NCBI GenBank assembly: GCA_016946835.1
Contig: JACVTC010000004.1
Coordinates: 1,450,001 to 1,514,000, forward strand
Reading direction: 5' to 3'
DNA length: 64,000 nt
Origin: Neocallimastix lanati (nom. inval.)
Lineage: Eukaryota; Neocallimastigomycota; Neocallimastigomycetes; Neocallimastigales; Neocallimastigaceae
Shown here: positions 36,102 to 62,257 of the stretch, piece by piece
Position numbering within the stretch: position 1 is the stretch's first letter
How the letters are laid out: each line of letters starts with the position of its first letter
Notes under the pieces: model-generated
Database searches by the model: none
Seen by the model: only the letters and a program-made list of their open reading frames with translations
Told to the model about the DNA's origin: nothing
Program-made: the position numbers and the translations under genes

Positions 36102-38861
36102 TTTTATTATATTTATTTTTATTTATTCATATAAATATATATATATATAAGCCTTCTTAATAGATAGAATAGATATAAAATTTTAGTACTTTAGATATAT
36201 TAATAATTTCTTTTCTTCTTTCTTTTTTTTTTTTTTTTTTTTTTCTGTATGTTTATTTTGTTTAATGAATTTATTTCTAAGTTTTTTTTTTTTTTTATTA
36301 TGATGGAAAAGAATAATTAATTTATTTTAATAAATTTGATTGAATCTTTCTATAAGTTTATTATTATTAATAATATTGTTTATAGATTATGGTATATATA
36401 ATAAATAAATAAATAAATTAATAAAAAAATATTGATTATTTTATTATTAAAAAAATATTTGTTTTAATATTCCTAAAATTTGGTATATATAGTGAAATTA
36501 GGAATAATTATAATGTTTTCGTAATTTATTTTATTTATTACTATTGTTATTGTTATTATTACTATTATTTTATTTTATTTTTTTTTATTTTTTATTTTTA
36601 TTTTTTTTTTTTTTTTTTAATAATTTTAAGGTTTATTAATATTTATTTTTAATTAATGTCGTATTATTATTTTAATTGTAAGATTTAATTTTTGAACTAT
36701 ACAGTTATACTTAATAAATATAATTAATAATTAAAAGAAATTTACTTTCAATTTTAAAATTTCTTTTTAATTACTAATTATATTCATCAATTCGTTAATT
36801 TTTATCATAAATAATTAAGGAGGAAAATAGTAACTGTTATCAATAATAAATTTATTTTTATTTATATATAAGGAAAAAAAAAATTTTTTTAAATTAAAAA
36901 TTTTTTTTTTAATATGATCTTTTATATGGTACTACATAAATTAATTTTTTTTCTTTGTGCTTTATATTGCGGTGGCAAGTTTAATTGTAAATTACAATAA
37001 TTTTTTATAAATTTTTCTATTATTATTAAATATAGAATATAAATAAAAAAATATCAGAATTTATGTAATATTTATTTATTATTTTATTATTATAGCTATT
37101 ATTGTATTTTTTATCATTTTTTATTCTGCGAATGATTTTATTATTATTTTTATTATACAGATATTACATATGTATATTATAGTATAAATATGAAAAATTT
37201 AATAAATAATGATTTAAAATTTAATAATTAATACTTAATTTAATATTTAAAAAAATTTTTTTAGGTATTTATTAAATAAAAGAAGGATAATCATAAAATA
37301 TTTATCATTAATCTTTTCACAATTTCAAATAAAATGATGTTTTATTTTTAGACAAATTACTTTTTTTTTTTTTTTACTTAATATTTTTTAATATTAAAAA
37401 ATTTTTTTTTTGGTTTAAAAATTAGTTTCATATGTATAGTTTCTATTGAAGAAATTCCTTTATATTTAAAAGTACATTTAATTATGGTAATGGTTAATAT
37501 TATTTGTAAATTAATATCATTTTAATTTTCCAATTAATACTTTTTAAATTGAAACAAATACTAATAAAAATATAAAATTTAAAAATAAAAGTATAAAATC
37601 TGAAATATATATAAAAATAGTTGTAAAATTTAATCTTTTATTTTTAATTAAAATATTTTTATAAAATAAATATATGAATATACATATATATTTTTACAAT
37701 TCATAATATTTCAATATTTAAAAGAATATCGGCCTTTTTTTTATAATATATAATTGATGTTTAATTTTTTTTTTTTACCTTTATTTTATTATTATTATTT
37801 TGAATAAGTTTTATAGTTTTTTTTTTTTTTTTTTAACAAAATTTATATTAATTTAAGGTTACACAATTTAAAATAAAGAGTTACCATCATCTTAAAATTA
37901 AAAACTTTAATTATTAATAAACATTAATAATATAGTATTTTTTATTAAATATTTAATATTATTAAATATTTTAATATATTAAAATTACTTTTTTTTACTT
38001 TTTTTTTTTTTTTATTTTATTTTTTATTTTTTTTTAAAGTTTTTGAATTTTTAAATTTTTAAAATTTTTAATTTCTTAAAAAAATCATTTACTAATCTTT
38101 TTTTTCTTTATTTTGGCTTTATTTTTTTTTAAAAGGTTAAAAAAGCTTAAAAATGAAATCATTTTATTATTATTAATTTTTTAATCTTGATATAGAATGT
38201 TATTATTATCTTTTTATTTTAAAATAATTTAAAATACTATATATTTTTATTAAAAAATATATGATTATTTAGATATTTAAATAATTGTTAATAAGCATTA
38301 TAACATTTTAATAATGTTTGTAAAATCCATTTGAAAATATTTAAACAAATATATATTATTATTACTATTATTATTTCTATTTGTCAAAACAAATTAAAAA
38401 GAAAAAAGAAAACAAAAAACAGAAAATAAAATAAAAGTTTTTAAATTAAAAATAGATATTAAATATTGAATAGTAAATTTTATAATAATAATATAATATA
38501 ACCATTTATTTTGAAAATTTAAATTATATATAAATATATTATTATTATTATCAAAGATATCATAAAAGAAAATTAAAACTATATAAAAATATTAATATAA
38601 AATCTTAAAAATATTTTTATTAATATATTTTAAAAATTAATAATACATTTATATCAAACTATCATTAAATCAACATATGTAATAGAATTTATATAGCAAA
38701 TTCAATAATATATTTATTTTTATAATTCTTCATTAAAAAATAAAACAAACAAACAAATAAACAAGAAAGAAAACAAAACATAATTAAAAAAAATTAAACA
38801 AAATAAAATAAAATAATATCTCAAAAAATTTTTGAAATTAATAATATATATTTATAACTTT

Positions 38862-38897
<36 letters not shown>
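36102..38897. other. Divergent intergenic region
   Basis: About 2.8 kb between the start codons of the vinculin (-) and palmitoyltransferase (+) genes. It is A/T-only with short homopolymers and must contain both promoters. I see no motif I would defend and no coding exon. Confidence 0.65.
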
Positions 38898-38900
<3 letters not shown>

Positions 38901-41032
38901 AATAAAAGGAAAAATCTTATAGAATATTTTCCAATTTTTATGGTATATGGATTAGTCATTGCCTCATTTATTGATTATAATTTTAATTTTTGTTGTAAGT
39001 ACTATTATTTTTTGTTTAATACAAAGTTATTATATATAATATAGCAAAATTATCCATTTATATTTATATATTTATTATAATTATAAGGAAAAAAAAAAAA
39101 AAAAAAAAGATATTAAAAAAAAAAATTATTTTTTTTAATTACTTTTTAATACTAATTTAAAAAAAATTCATAATAGTATCTTTAATTTTTGAGGGTCATA
39201 TAATACAAAGTATTATATATTTAATTATATACAATATTTTACTAGTGTTTTTTGTTTATTGTTATTATATGGTCACAAATACAGATCCAGGAAGTCCATC
39301 AAGAGTATTAATTCTAATATTTTTGTCAAATTATAAAAAAAGCATTTAAAAACAAAATAATATTTATATATATATTTTTTCATTTTTTTTTTTTTTCTTT
39401 TTTGGTGGTTAATACATATTCATTTATTATTTTATTTTTATTTTAAAAATCATTAATAAAATTAAAAATATATAGGATGCTGTAAATATTATATCAGATG
39501 CTGAATTGACTTCTTATTATTCATCTCTCGAATCGAGTGAATTAAGAAATTTAATTGAATCTTCATGTTCAGATAACTCTCATGTATCAACGGGTGCTTT
39601 ATTAAAGAAAGAAGAAAAATTAGACAATGATTATATTAATTGTAATCTTACTGCTGATAATACTAATGATCATCAAATATCTACAGCTACTCTAAATAAT
39701 AAATCCAATGAAAATAATAATTATTCAATTGGTATACCATTAATGGAAATTTCATCTACTTCTAATACTAATGGACAGTATGATGGATCGACAGAAACTT
39801 TAATCAATTCATTAAATAGTAATCCTACAAGAAAAGAACAAGCTGTAGTTTTCGATACATTTTTAATGCAAAAACCTGATTTAGAAAATGGAGATACATT
39901 ACATACTGTTAATAAATTTGATCAAATTAGTATTGATATTGATAATGATAGTATAATAGAAAGAAATATGCAAAAACTACATAATAATAATAATAATGAA
40001 AATAATAATTATTTCTATAATTCTTATGAAGTGGAAAGACAATCTATTAATACTAAGCGAAATAATGAAAAAGAAGACCAAAAAAATAATTTTGTTTGTA
40101 AAAAGTGCTTTGGATTTAAACCAGAAAGGTAGTACATAAAATAGATTATTTTTAAATATGAATTATATTGAATAAAAATTATAAATAAAAATTATTTCAT
40201 ATGTATTTATAAACTTTTTTTTTTAAATAATTAATTTTAAAACTTTATTTATTTATATTGGATTGTGGATTACAATGTTATTTAAAAAAATATTGATTAA
40301 TTATATAATAAATAATAAATTGATTTAAATATTAAAATTTGCAGAACTCATCATTGTTCAATATGTAAAAGGTATATAGAGATAGATATTAAATAAATAA
40401 GATTTTGAAAAAAGGACATACTAATTTTATTTATTTATTTATTTATTTATTTTTCATTTTTTCTATTATTTTATTTTGTTTCTTATTTTTTTTTTTTACT
40501 TTTTTTTTCTATTGGCATTAAATATTATTTAGATGCATTTTGAAAATGGATCAGTACGAATTTAATAATTTTTTTATTTTATTTTATATATAAATAATAA
40601 ATATAAATAAGAAATCAATAAATTGAAAATTGAAATTATAGTTTGATATATTAAAATAATTATATATAAAATATTCATTTTATTTCTTTTTTAAAAACAA
40701 AAACAAATACTTTAGCCATTGTCCATGGTAAATATATATATATATATATAATATTAATCTAATTTTTCCTATTACATTGAGTAACTAATTATAATCATTA
40801 ATTTTTTATATTTTAAAAAATAAAATATCATGATAAAATACAAAATCAAACTTTTAGGATTGGTAATTGTGTAGGTTTCTATAATTATAAATATTTCATT
40901 CTTTTCCTTTTTTATGGGTCAATTTATATTTTATTCCAATATATAACAATTTTAATATCTTTTATCCTCCTTTTCCAATCTAATGATAAAGTAAATTATA
41001 TGTTAACAAAATTAAAATATATATTTAGTGTT

Positions 41033-41066
<34 letters not shown>

Positions 41067-41961
41067 TTTTATTTTTATTTTTATTTAATTTTTTTTTAAT
41101 GAAACTGTAAACTTCTTTAAAAACTAAATTTATAAATTTATATTAAATCATTATTAATTAATTAATTCTTTTTTTTTTTATTTATTTTTATTATCTATTT
41201 TTTTTATAATAAATTTTCTGTATAGATATATGAAATTTTTTTACGTCTTCCAACTTACAAACAACTTTGGATAATTCATATTTTTTTTTCTTTTATATTT
41301 GGTTTTTCAGTATCCTGTATGTTTTTATCTCATTTTCATGGAAATTTATTAAAAAATTCTACTACCCTAGAATTTTTTGATAAACACAGAAGAATTCAAA
41401 GATATCGCTATAATTTCCGTAGAGATACCTATAAAAGAAAAATTAATAAAATAAAAAATGAGATTAAAGAATTAGAAGAATTTATTGTAAAATTTCCCTC
41501 AGCTAGCAATATTAATAAAAAAAGAAAAGAACTTGAAAAAAAGAAAAAGGAACTACAATCAAAAATTAATTCTTATGATGAATTAGGAAAACTATCCTAT
41601 AAATTTGTATCGCCAAGTACTAAAAATATACCTAAAAGTATTTTACATAATCCCTATAATATTGGTAAATTAAAAAATTTTTATCAAGTTTTTGGTAGAA
41701 GTCCTAAACGTTGGTTTATTCCAGTACCATCAAGGTAAATTTGAAATATATATATATATATTTTTTATTTTATTATTATTTTTTTTTTTCTTTTCCATAA
41801 TTTTAATTTTATGGTTATTTTAATATTTAAATATAAAAATTAAATACCTTTAATAATTTCATTATTGACTAATTTAAAATTTTCATTATTATTTATTCAT
41901 TTGTCCTAGTATGGGTGATGGATATCATTTTCCAAAAAGGAAACTAGAAAGATTTATCTAG
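38898..41961 (+). CDS. DHHC palmitoyltransferase
   Basis: Nine exons join in frame to 543 residues: 38898-38994, 39177-39304, 39476-40128, 40345-40371, 40533-40553, 40716-40727, 40858-40990, 41226-41734, 41910-41961. The protein transfers palmitate to cysteines of membrane-associated proteins. Hydrophobic segments lie at about residues 10-30 and 45-65, then TDPG, as is usual after TM2. A ~210-residue Asn/Ser-rich insert precedes the Cys-rich domain (about 284-325: CKKC..KPERTHHCSICKRC..MDHHCPW.GNCVGFYNY), with catalytic D308-H-H-C311. TM3 and TM4 follow at about 325-355 and 367-388. The family's TTxE motif is present (NSTTLEF). The tail has a basic coiled coil, NPYNIGKLKNFYQVFG, and ends near SMGDGYHFP, as in several fungal DHHC enzymes. 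All zinc ligands and the catalytic Cys are present, so it should be active in an internal membrane. The ATG is at the end of a 31-nt A run. Confidence 0.95.
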
Positions 41962-42047
41962 TTAGCAAAAAAATTATATTTATATACATATTTATAATAC
42001 ATGTATATATATATATTTGAAAGATAATATTAATAATGAAACCATAA

Positions 42048-42460
42048 TTTTTTTTTTTTTTTTTTTTTAGACTTAGAAAAGAATACGCTTAAGAATACAC
42101 TTCCAGTACTTTATTAAATAGATAATTTAATTTTTATGTATTAATTTTTTAAAAAAAAATACATTATATAATTTAATATAATTTAAAGATAATAAAACGT
42201 ATGTAAAAAATTAAGTAAAAACAAAAAATAATAAAAATTAAAAATAAATAAATTTTAATTAACCATAGAAAATTTAATGCAATAAAGAATAAAAATAAGT
42301 TCAAAAGTTAAAAAAATTTCGGTGTGATGTAGCCGACACCCAAAAGCTGATGCAGGAAACCACATACTCAGTGTAGTAACATAATCACCATTAATCTAAA
42401 ATAATAAAACAAAGAAATAACATCTTTAAAATTGAGAGTGTTGGATCCACTAAACACTAA
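42048..42460 (-). mobile_element. 5'-truncated LINE, 3' end
   Basis: A T run at 42048-42068, then AGACTTAGAAAAGAATACGC...TACACTTCCAGTACTTTATTAAA, close to the family 1 3' UTR. Near 42391-42460 the - strand still encodes a trace of the ORF C-terminus (LVDPTLSILKMLFLCFI versus LVDIILSILKMLLLGFI). It lies 86 bp downstream of the palmitoyltransferase stop, on the opposite strand. The patch at 42318-42395 (GGTGTGATGTAGCCGACACC) is not matched in the other copies. Confidence 0.78.
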
Positions 42461-42631
42461 TTTTTTTTTTTTTAGACTTTAAAAAAATACGCTTTTGATG
42501 CTTTATTAAATAAATTAAAATATTTTTATGTAATTCATTTAATAAAAAAAATACATTATATAAGATAAAGATAAAAAAATAAAATGTATATAAAAGATTA
42601 AGTAAAATAAAAAAAAATAATAAAAAATAAA

Positions 42632-42677
<46 letters not shown>

Positions 42678-42740
42678 AATCATAGAAAATTAAATGTAAT
42701 AAAGAATAAAAATAAGTTCAAAAGTTCTACTAAACAATAA
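42461..42740 (-). mobile_element. Second 5'-truncated LINE 3' end
   Basis: A new T run (42461-42473) and AGACTTTAAAAAAATACGC start directly at the 5' end of the previous copy. The shared block CATAGAAAATTAAATGTAATAAAG at about 42680 matches 42246-42270 of the first copy. The right boundary is uncertain. The two insertions lie head to tail. Confidence 0.65.
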
Positions 42741-43356
42741 TATTAAATACAGAAAATTAAATTTAAATATATATATTTATTATATAAATTAAAGCAAAAT
42801 AAATAAAATAATAAGAGAAATTTTAAAATTAAATGTATTTTTACAGAAATAATAGTTAATTAATAGCATTTATTTTGTATGTAAAAAATTATATCCAACT
42901 AAAAAAAATGTATATATATATATATATATATTGTTAAATTTTTGTTAATGTAATAGTAATTTAAAAACATAAAAATAAAGAAATAAAGAAAAAATAAAGA
43001 AATAGAAAATAAATATATAGAAAAGAAAAATAAAAAATAAATAAATAATGAAAATGAGATTAATTATAATTTTATGTATAATTTAAAAAACTTATCATAT
43101 AATATTTTATTTAATTTTAAATTTATAAATTATTGTTAAATAAAAAAAAAAAAAATTAAAATATAATAAAATAAAACTATAATTATAAAAAACTTTTGAA
43201 AAAAGTTTAATGTATTATTTAATTTAATAGTAATAATATATATATTATATATTTATATAATTTATTTTATTTACTAAAATATCATTTATATAAATCATAG
43301 AAAATATAAATAATATTTAGATAAAATTATATAAAAGATATTAATATTATAAATAT

Positions 43357-43388
<32 letters not shown>

Positions 43389-43437
43389 TATAATTTTTTT
43401 GTTGATAATAATGTCATTATTAAATATTATATTTTTA

Positions 43438-43480
<43 letters not shown>

Positions 43481-43610
43481 TTTATTAACTCTTAACATAT
43501 GTATTTCTAATATTTTGTAAATAAATATAAAAAAAAAGTTATTACATAATAATTATATATATTATAATAATATTAATATATATATATATATATATTTTTT
43601 TTTATAAATA

Positions 43611-43646
<36 letters not shown>

Positions 43647-43663
43647 ACTATATTATTATTTGA

Positions 43664-50797
<7,134 letters not shown>

Positions 50798-50853
50798 TAT
50801 ATGTATATACTATATTTATTAATTATTTTTTTATAATATATACTCTTAATAGG

Positions 50854-50891
<38 letters not shown>

Positions 50892-52967
50892 TTATTATTG
50901 TTATTTTGAAAGAAATAAAATTAATCAAAAGTAATAATTGAGGAATTTTAGAAATAATAGAAATGAATATATTTAATTATTGTTTAATATTTTATTTCGT
51001 TTATGTTTATCCTTTATATATTTTTAATATGGTTATATTCTTGGTGTATAAAAAAAATATTATTATTTTTATTTTTATTATTATTTATATTCCTTTCTTT
51101 TTTTCTCCTTTGAAAACGAATATTAAGATAAAATATATATATATATTAAAAGTTTTTATTTTTATTTCAAAATAAATACAAGAAATATATATTGAGAGAT
51201 AATTTTTCACTTTCGTACATTAGTTTGTAATTTTTGATTATATATATATATATATTTTTTGTTATTATTAAATATAAATATATTAACTTCAATTATTTCT
51301 TTATATATAGTAGTTTCTTTTAAAAAAGTTTACTAATAGAATATATCTGTATATATATATTTTCCAATTCCAAGTACTTTCTTTATATATAATTCTAATA
51401 GTATTTGATTATAGATAATTCTTTTTATATAAAATATATTTTATAGGAATAAATTAAATAATATGTTTTTTGGTTTATATAAATTTATTTTGAAAATAGT
51501 TTGTTAGAGTCTTCTTTATTTTACATCATAATATACATATATGTTGACCTTTCTTAGTAATATTGATTTTAATAACAAATGTAATAGAATTATATTTATT
51601 GGAACTCTCTTATTAATTTAAAGATATATTATTATTCATATATATAATAATATTATATGTCTATTTTAAATTACTTTTATTAATCAATAAGAATATCAAT
51701 ACAGCATACATACAATAAAAAAAAAAAAAAAAAAAAAAAGTATAATATTATTTTTTCTAATAAAAAATTTAAATATATTTTCTATATATATGATATATAA
51801 AATTAGTTTATATATAAATTCTATTTATTATTTTTTTTTTGAAGAAAGTATTTAATCATTATTAATATTTTTAGTTTAAATGATATTTATGTAAGATTAT
51901 TATTATTTTTTTTTTAATCCATATTTATATTTTATAGTTAAACTTTAATATTATATATTATATTTAAGCAAATTATATTAACATATTAGTTTTATTTTTA
52001 TTATTTATATTTTATTATTATTTTTATTTTTATATCTTAATAATTCATTGTATTTTTAAATTTATATTATAGGTAACTAATTTTTAACTATTTTATTTTT
52101 AAATAATTTTTAAAAATTTAAAGTTTTAAAATATGAATTTCTCTAAAACTTTAAATATTATTAAAAATGAATTTATTATAAATAATAAAATTATCATTTT
52201 TTTTACAAAATAATAAAATAATTAATAAGAGATAAATAACAAATTAAAATTATCTATATAATAATTATGATCAAATCTAAAAATTTAATATAATAAATTA
52301 TTTCAAAATTAAAATTTTATTATAAAATTTTATATTATATATAAATATTAATTTTTTTTTTTATTTATTTAAAAAAAATTTTTAAAATTGGTAGAATTTA
52401 AAATCTTCGAAGAAATTTAAATATTTAAATTTCTATTAATTATTTAATAAATTAAATAATTATTATTTAATTTTATAATTAATCGTAATTGTCAAAAATG
52501 TATTATATATTCTTATTTATTATAATATTTATAAAAAGTAAACTACTATTTACTACAATATTAAAAAGTATTCTCTTATTTATTAATAATATCTATTAGT
52601 TATTAAAAAATAAAAAAAAAAAAAAAATTAGTATAATTATTAATTTGATTATTTTATTTGTGATTATGATTATGATTATGATTATTGATTATTGATTATT
52701 GATTATTGATTATTGATTATTGATTATTGATTAGGATTATAAATTATAATTTCACTTTAAAAATGATAATAATAATTATTTTAAATCTACATTTAAAGGT
52801 TGTAGTTAATATACTAATATTACCAAAAATATATTATCTATTAAATAAGATATACATAACGTTGATTTTAAATTTATTATAATTATTATTATTATTATTA
52901 TTTATTAGTTAATAAAGTTCATTAATTTATATATAATTTTAAATTATTTTATACAATAATTTAAAAA

Positions 52968-53008
<41 letters not shown>

Positions 53009-53079
53009 GATAAATATATATATTAATTTAACATAAAAATTTCAATAAAAAATAATTATTTATTTATTTTATCGCAAGG
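50798..53079. other. Intergenic region
   Basis: About 2.3 kb between the start of the LIM-RapGAP gene and the 3' end of the F-box/WD40 gene. A/T-only, with a 33-nt T run ending at 50886 and a GATTATT-type array at 52668-52733. No coding exon recognised. Confidence 0.65.
52668..52733. repeat. GATTAT / GATTATT tandem array
   Basis: Hexamer GATTAT units pass into heptamer GATTATT units over about 66 bp. Confidence 0.85.
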
Positions 53080-58169
<5,090 letters not shown>

Positions 58170-58411
58170 TTTTTTTTTATTATTATTATTTTGTTAAATA
58201 TTAATTAATAATAATCAATATGAATTTTTTATTATGTTTTTTATTATGTTATTTTACATTTATTAATAATTTATCTTTTTGTTGAATTTGTTTTTACTAT
58301 TTCTATATCATATTAATTATATTTTATATTTAATTTATTTTAATTATTCTTTATATTTTAATATTAAAAAAAAATTATATATTCAAATCTTCAAATCAAA
58401 GAAATTTAATT

Positions 58412-58493
<82 letters not shown>

Positions 58494-61400
58494 ATAAACT
58501 TTAAAATTCAATAAACTTAAATAATTAAGGAATTTATTTATAATTTAATTTTTAGTTATTTTAAAATTAAATAAAAATTTCCGTATATAAAATAAAATAA
58601 TATTAAATAAAACAATATATATATATAATATTATTCCCTACTTAAATTTTACTCTAATAATCATTTGATAAAAATACGAAAATACTGATTATAAGTATAT
58701 AAAACTATTTTATGATAATTATGATTTTGAATTAATAATAAATAATTGAAAAATAATGTATATACATTATTTATATACTAATAATTTCAATATATAAATT
58801 ATATATATAATATTAATAATAAAATAAATTATAAAAGTGTATGCTACATACATTCTATTAATTATTATTAAATACAGAAAAAAAAAAATAAAAGGACAAA
58901 TAATTAATGATTTTTTTAAAAAAAAAAAAAAAAAAAATCTAATGAAAAATAATATTATGAAAAAATTATAATAACATATAGATATAAATGAAAAAATAAT
59001 AAATGTTTTCCAATTATTGTTATGTAAGAAATATAATAAGTATAATAATAACAATAATTTGGAAATTTCTAACCTTCAAACTGTAAATTTATATTCATCA
59101 GAAAAATAAAACAGAGGTACAATATGTAATAAAAGTGTAATTTTAGTTATTATTCATATGTTAAGACATACGCTTCTGAGGAGGAAATTTAATAGTAGCT
59201 GCTTTCTTAACAAAAAAAAAGATGAAATTTTTGAAAACTTCAATGGTTTGTTACAGATAAAATAAATCTTATAAAAACTTCCATCAATAGAACTATTGCA
59301 TTAATTAATCATGTAATTTTGATCTAAAAATACATTTATTGATATATAATTAAATTTTCATAACCCGAATATGAATTATTAATAGTAAAAGTAGCATTTA
59401 TAAAAAGAAAATAAAAATAATCCTAATTTTTATGTTTATTTTTTTAATAAATATTAATAGTTGACTGTAACATAAATGAAAATTAGTATTTGATTAATAT
59501 ATACAGAGTAAAAAAATAACAACTTTACTGAAGCATTACATTTTTGAACAAAAATTTTAAATAAGAATATAAAAAAAATTTTATATATATTTAAAAATTT
59601 AAATTACTATTACAAATAATAAATGAATTTTTTTCTACTGGTAAATTGTATTTTACTTTAAAATTTAAATTATTGATTCCTGTATATGAGGATTCAAATT
59701 AAAACATTTGTAAATTTATTTCAAATATAAATATCAATTAAACATATTTTAAATATGTACGTATTTATGAATTTCAAAATATACTTAAGATTAAATATAA
59801 ATGAAATATTAAAATATTAAGTTAATTTATTAAATAAATCCTTTATTATTTTTTGAATTTATTGAATAATTCCTTTATTATTTTAGAAGTTCATTTACGA
59901 ACTTTTTAATATAAAATATAAATTATTAAATATATTAATAAATAAAGTTTAATTAAACAGTAATAAACATAAAAAAATTTTGTTATGCTAATAAAATTAA
60001 AATAAAAGCTATTAATATTGATTTTTTATCATTTAGCAAACAAAATTGATACACTAATCAATTATATAATTATAATATTATATATTATATATATAATCAT
60101 ATACATAACTACATAAATATTTAACAATATAATAATAAAAATAAAAACTTTTTATTTTTTAAATAAAAAAAATTTTTTTTTTTGGTGTAACAAAAAATTT
60201 CTTTTTATGAAAAAAAAAATAATAAATAAATAAAAAAATAAAAGAATAAAAAAAAATGAATCATTAAACATAATTGACAGTAAGTGGATTTTGAAACATT
60301 ATGCATAATATATAATATATTACATATTATTTTTATATTACATAGTATATAAATAATAAATAATAAATAAATAATAAATAATAAATAATAAATAATAAAT
60401 AATAAATAATAAATAAATAAATAGATAAATAAATAATAAAAATATTAAATATTGAATATTAAATAAATAAAAAAAAATATTAAATATTATATATTAAATA
60501 AATAATAATTAATAAATAAATAATAAATAATAAATAATAAATAAATAATAAATAATAAATAATAAATAATAAATAAATAATAAATAATAAATAATAAATA
60601 ATAAATAAATAATAAATAAATAGATAAATAAATAATAAATAATAAATAATAAATAAATAATAAATAAATAGATAAATAAATAATAAAAATATTAAATATT
60701 ATATATTAAATAAATAATAATTAATAAATAAATAATAAATAATAAATAATAAATAAATAATAAATAATAAATAATAAATAATAAATAATAAATAAATAAT
60801 AAATAATAAATAATAAATAATAAATAATAAATAAATAATAAAATAATAAATAATAAATAATAAATAAATAAATAGATAAATAAATAAAAAAATATTAAAT
60901 ATTGAATATTAAATAAATAAAAAAAATATTAAATATTATATATTAAATAAATAATAATTAATAAATAAATAATAAATAATAAATAATAAATAAATAATAA
61001 ATAATAAATAATAAATAATAAATAAATAATAAATAATAAATAATAAATAAATAATAAATAATAAATAATAAATAAATAATAAATAAATAATAAATAAACA
61101 AATACATAATAAAATATTAAATATTGAATATTAAATAAATAAAAAAAATATTAAATATTAGATATTAAATAAATAATAATTAATAAAATATTATATATTA
61201 AATATTAAATAGTATTAAATAATGTTATGGTATCATGAAAAATGTATAATGAATAAAAATAATGAATTAAAAAATAAGAATAAAATAATGAATAGTTAAA
61301 TAATAAAGTAAATTAAATATATGTTTTATTAACCAATATGTTTGTTACCAAGCAATCAGCATTCTGAGTTTTAAACATATATAAAAAAATACGTATATAA

Positions 61401-62221
61401 CAATAAAATAAAAATTAAAACCTTAAATTATAAAGAAAAATCTTAAAGATAAAAAAATGAAAAAAAATAAAAATAAAAAAATTAATTTACTTTTCAATTT
61501 TATTAATAATATTTGTCTTTAATTGAGGTTAGTAGAGTTTTTCCAACAATTAATGCTTATATATATAATAATACATAATGCTAATTAAATAATTAAAATG
61601 ATAAATAATAGATTTTAATGACTTAATATTTTTTTAAATAAGTTTTATATATAAAATATGAATGAATTCTTTAAATTTTAATTAAATTGCATTTTAAAAT
61701 AAAAATGAAAAATGTTACACTAAAACTCAATATATTATATTTATAATATGATATAATTAAATAATTTATAACAACGTATTATGTATAGTTTCAAAAAAAA
61801 TAAAAATCTATATTTTAATATTATTTTATACTTTTTATATATCGATGATATATAACCAAAATAATTTAATTAAATAAATTAATTTTAATATATGTAAATA
61901 AATTAATTTTTTATATTTTATCATATCATAAATAAATGGGATAAATTTTTTCATATATCAATGTATATTATCTATATATATTAAATTGTTATAAATAGTC
62001 ATGCTAAATCGAATTTCGATGTATTTTAATTTATTTTATAACTTAATCCTTGTAATACGAAATTCTATTTGTGCTTCTCTTTTTCTTAATTTATTTCTAT
62101 CTGAATCGTTAAAGTCATATATTATATTGTATTTCAATATATTGATTTTTTTAGCTAGATATTTTATTAAAAAATTTAATTCAAAATAGTTATAATTAAA
62201 ATTTTTTAATTAATTATTATG

Positions 62222-62257
<36 letters not shown>

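Larger units (their letters stand above)
41962..43663. other. Convergent intergenic region
   Basis: Between the stops of the palmitoyltransferase (+) and LIM-RapGAP (-) genes. Apart from the two LINE 3' ends it is A/T-only, with a T run at 43359-43387 and an ATT array at about 43448-43480. No other exon seen. Confidence 0.65.

Noticed and set aside
59168-59215. Possible last exon on the - strand reading AATIKFPPQKRMS
   Set aside because: Only about 16 codons, with no partner exon found upstream; too short to defend.
60357-61175. Regularly spaced repeats that might suggest a CRISPR array
   Set aside because: Units are A/T heptamers without unique spacers, in a eukaryotic intergenic region; this is a satellite.
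61340-61375. - strand ATG with ten codons and a GTAACA donor
   Set aside because: No second exon that keeps frame could be identified; likely chance.
62001-62189. 62-codon + strand ORF
   Set aside because: A/T compositional ORF with no motif, splice context or low-complexity pattern like the real genes.
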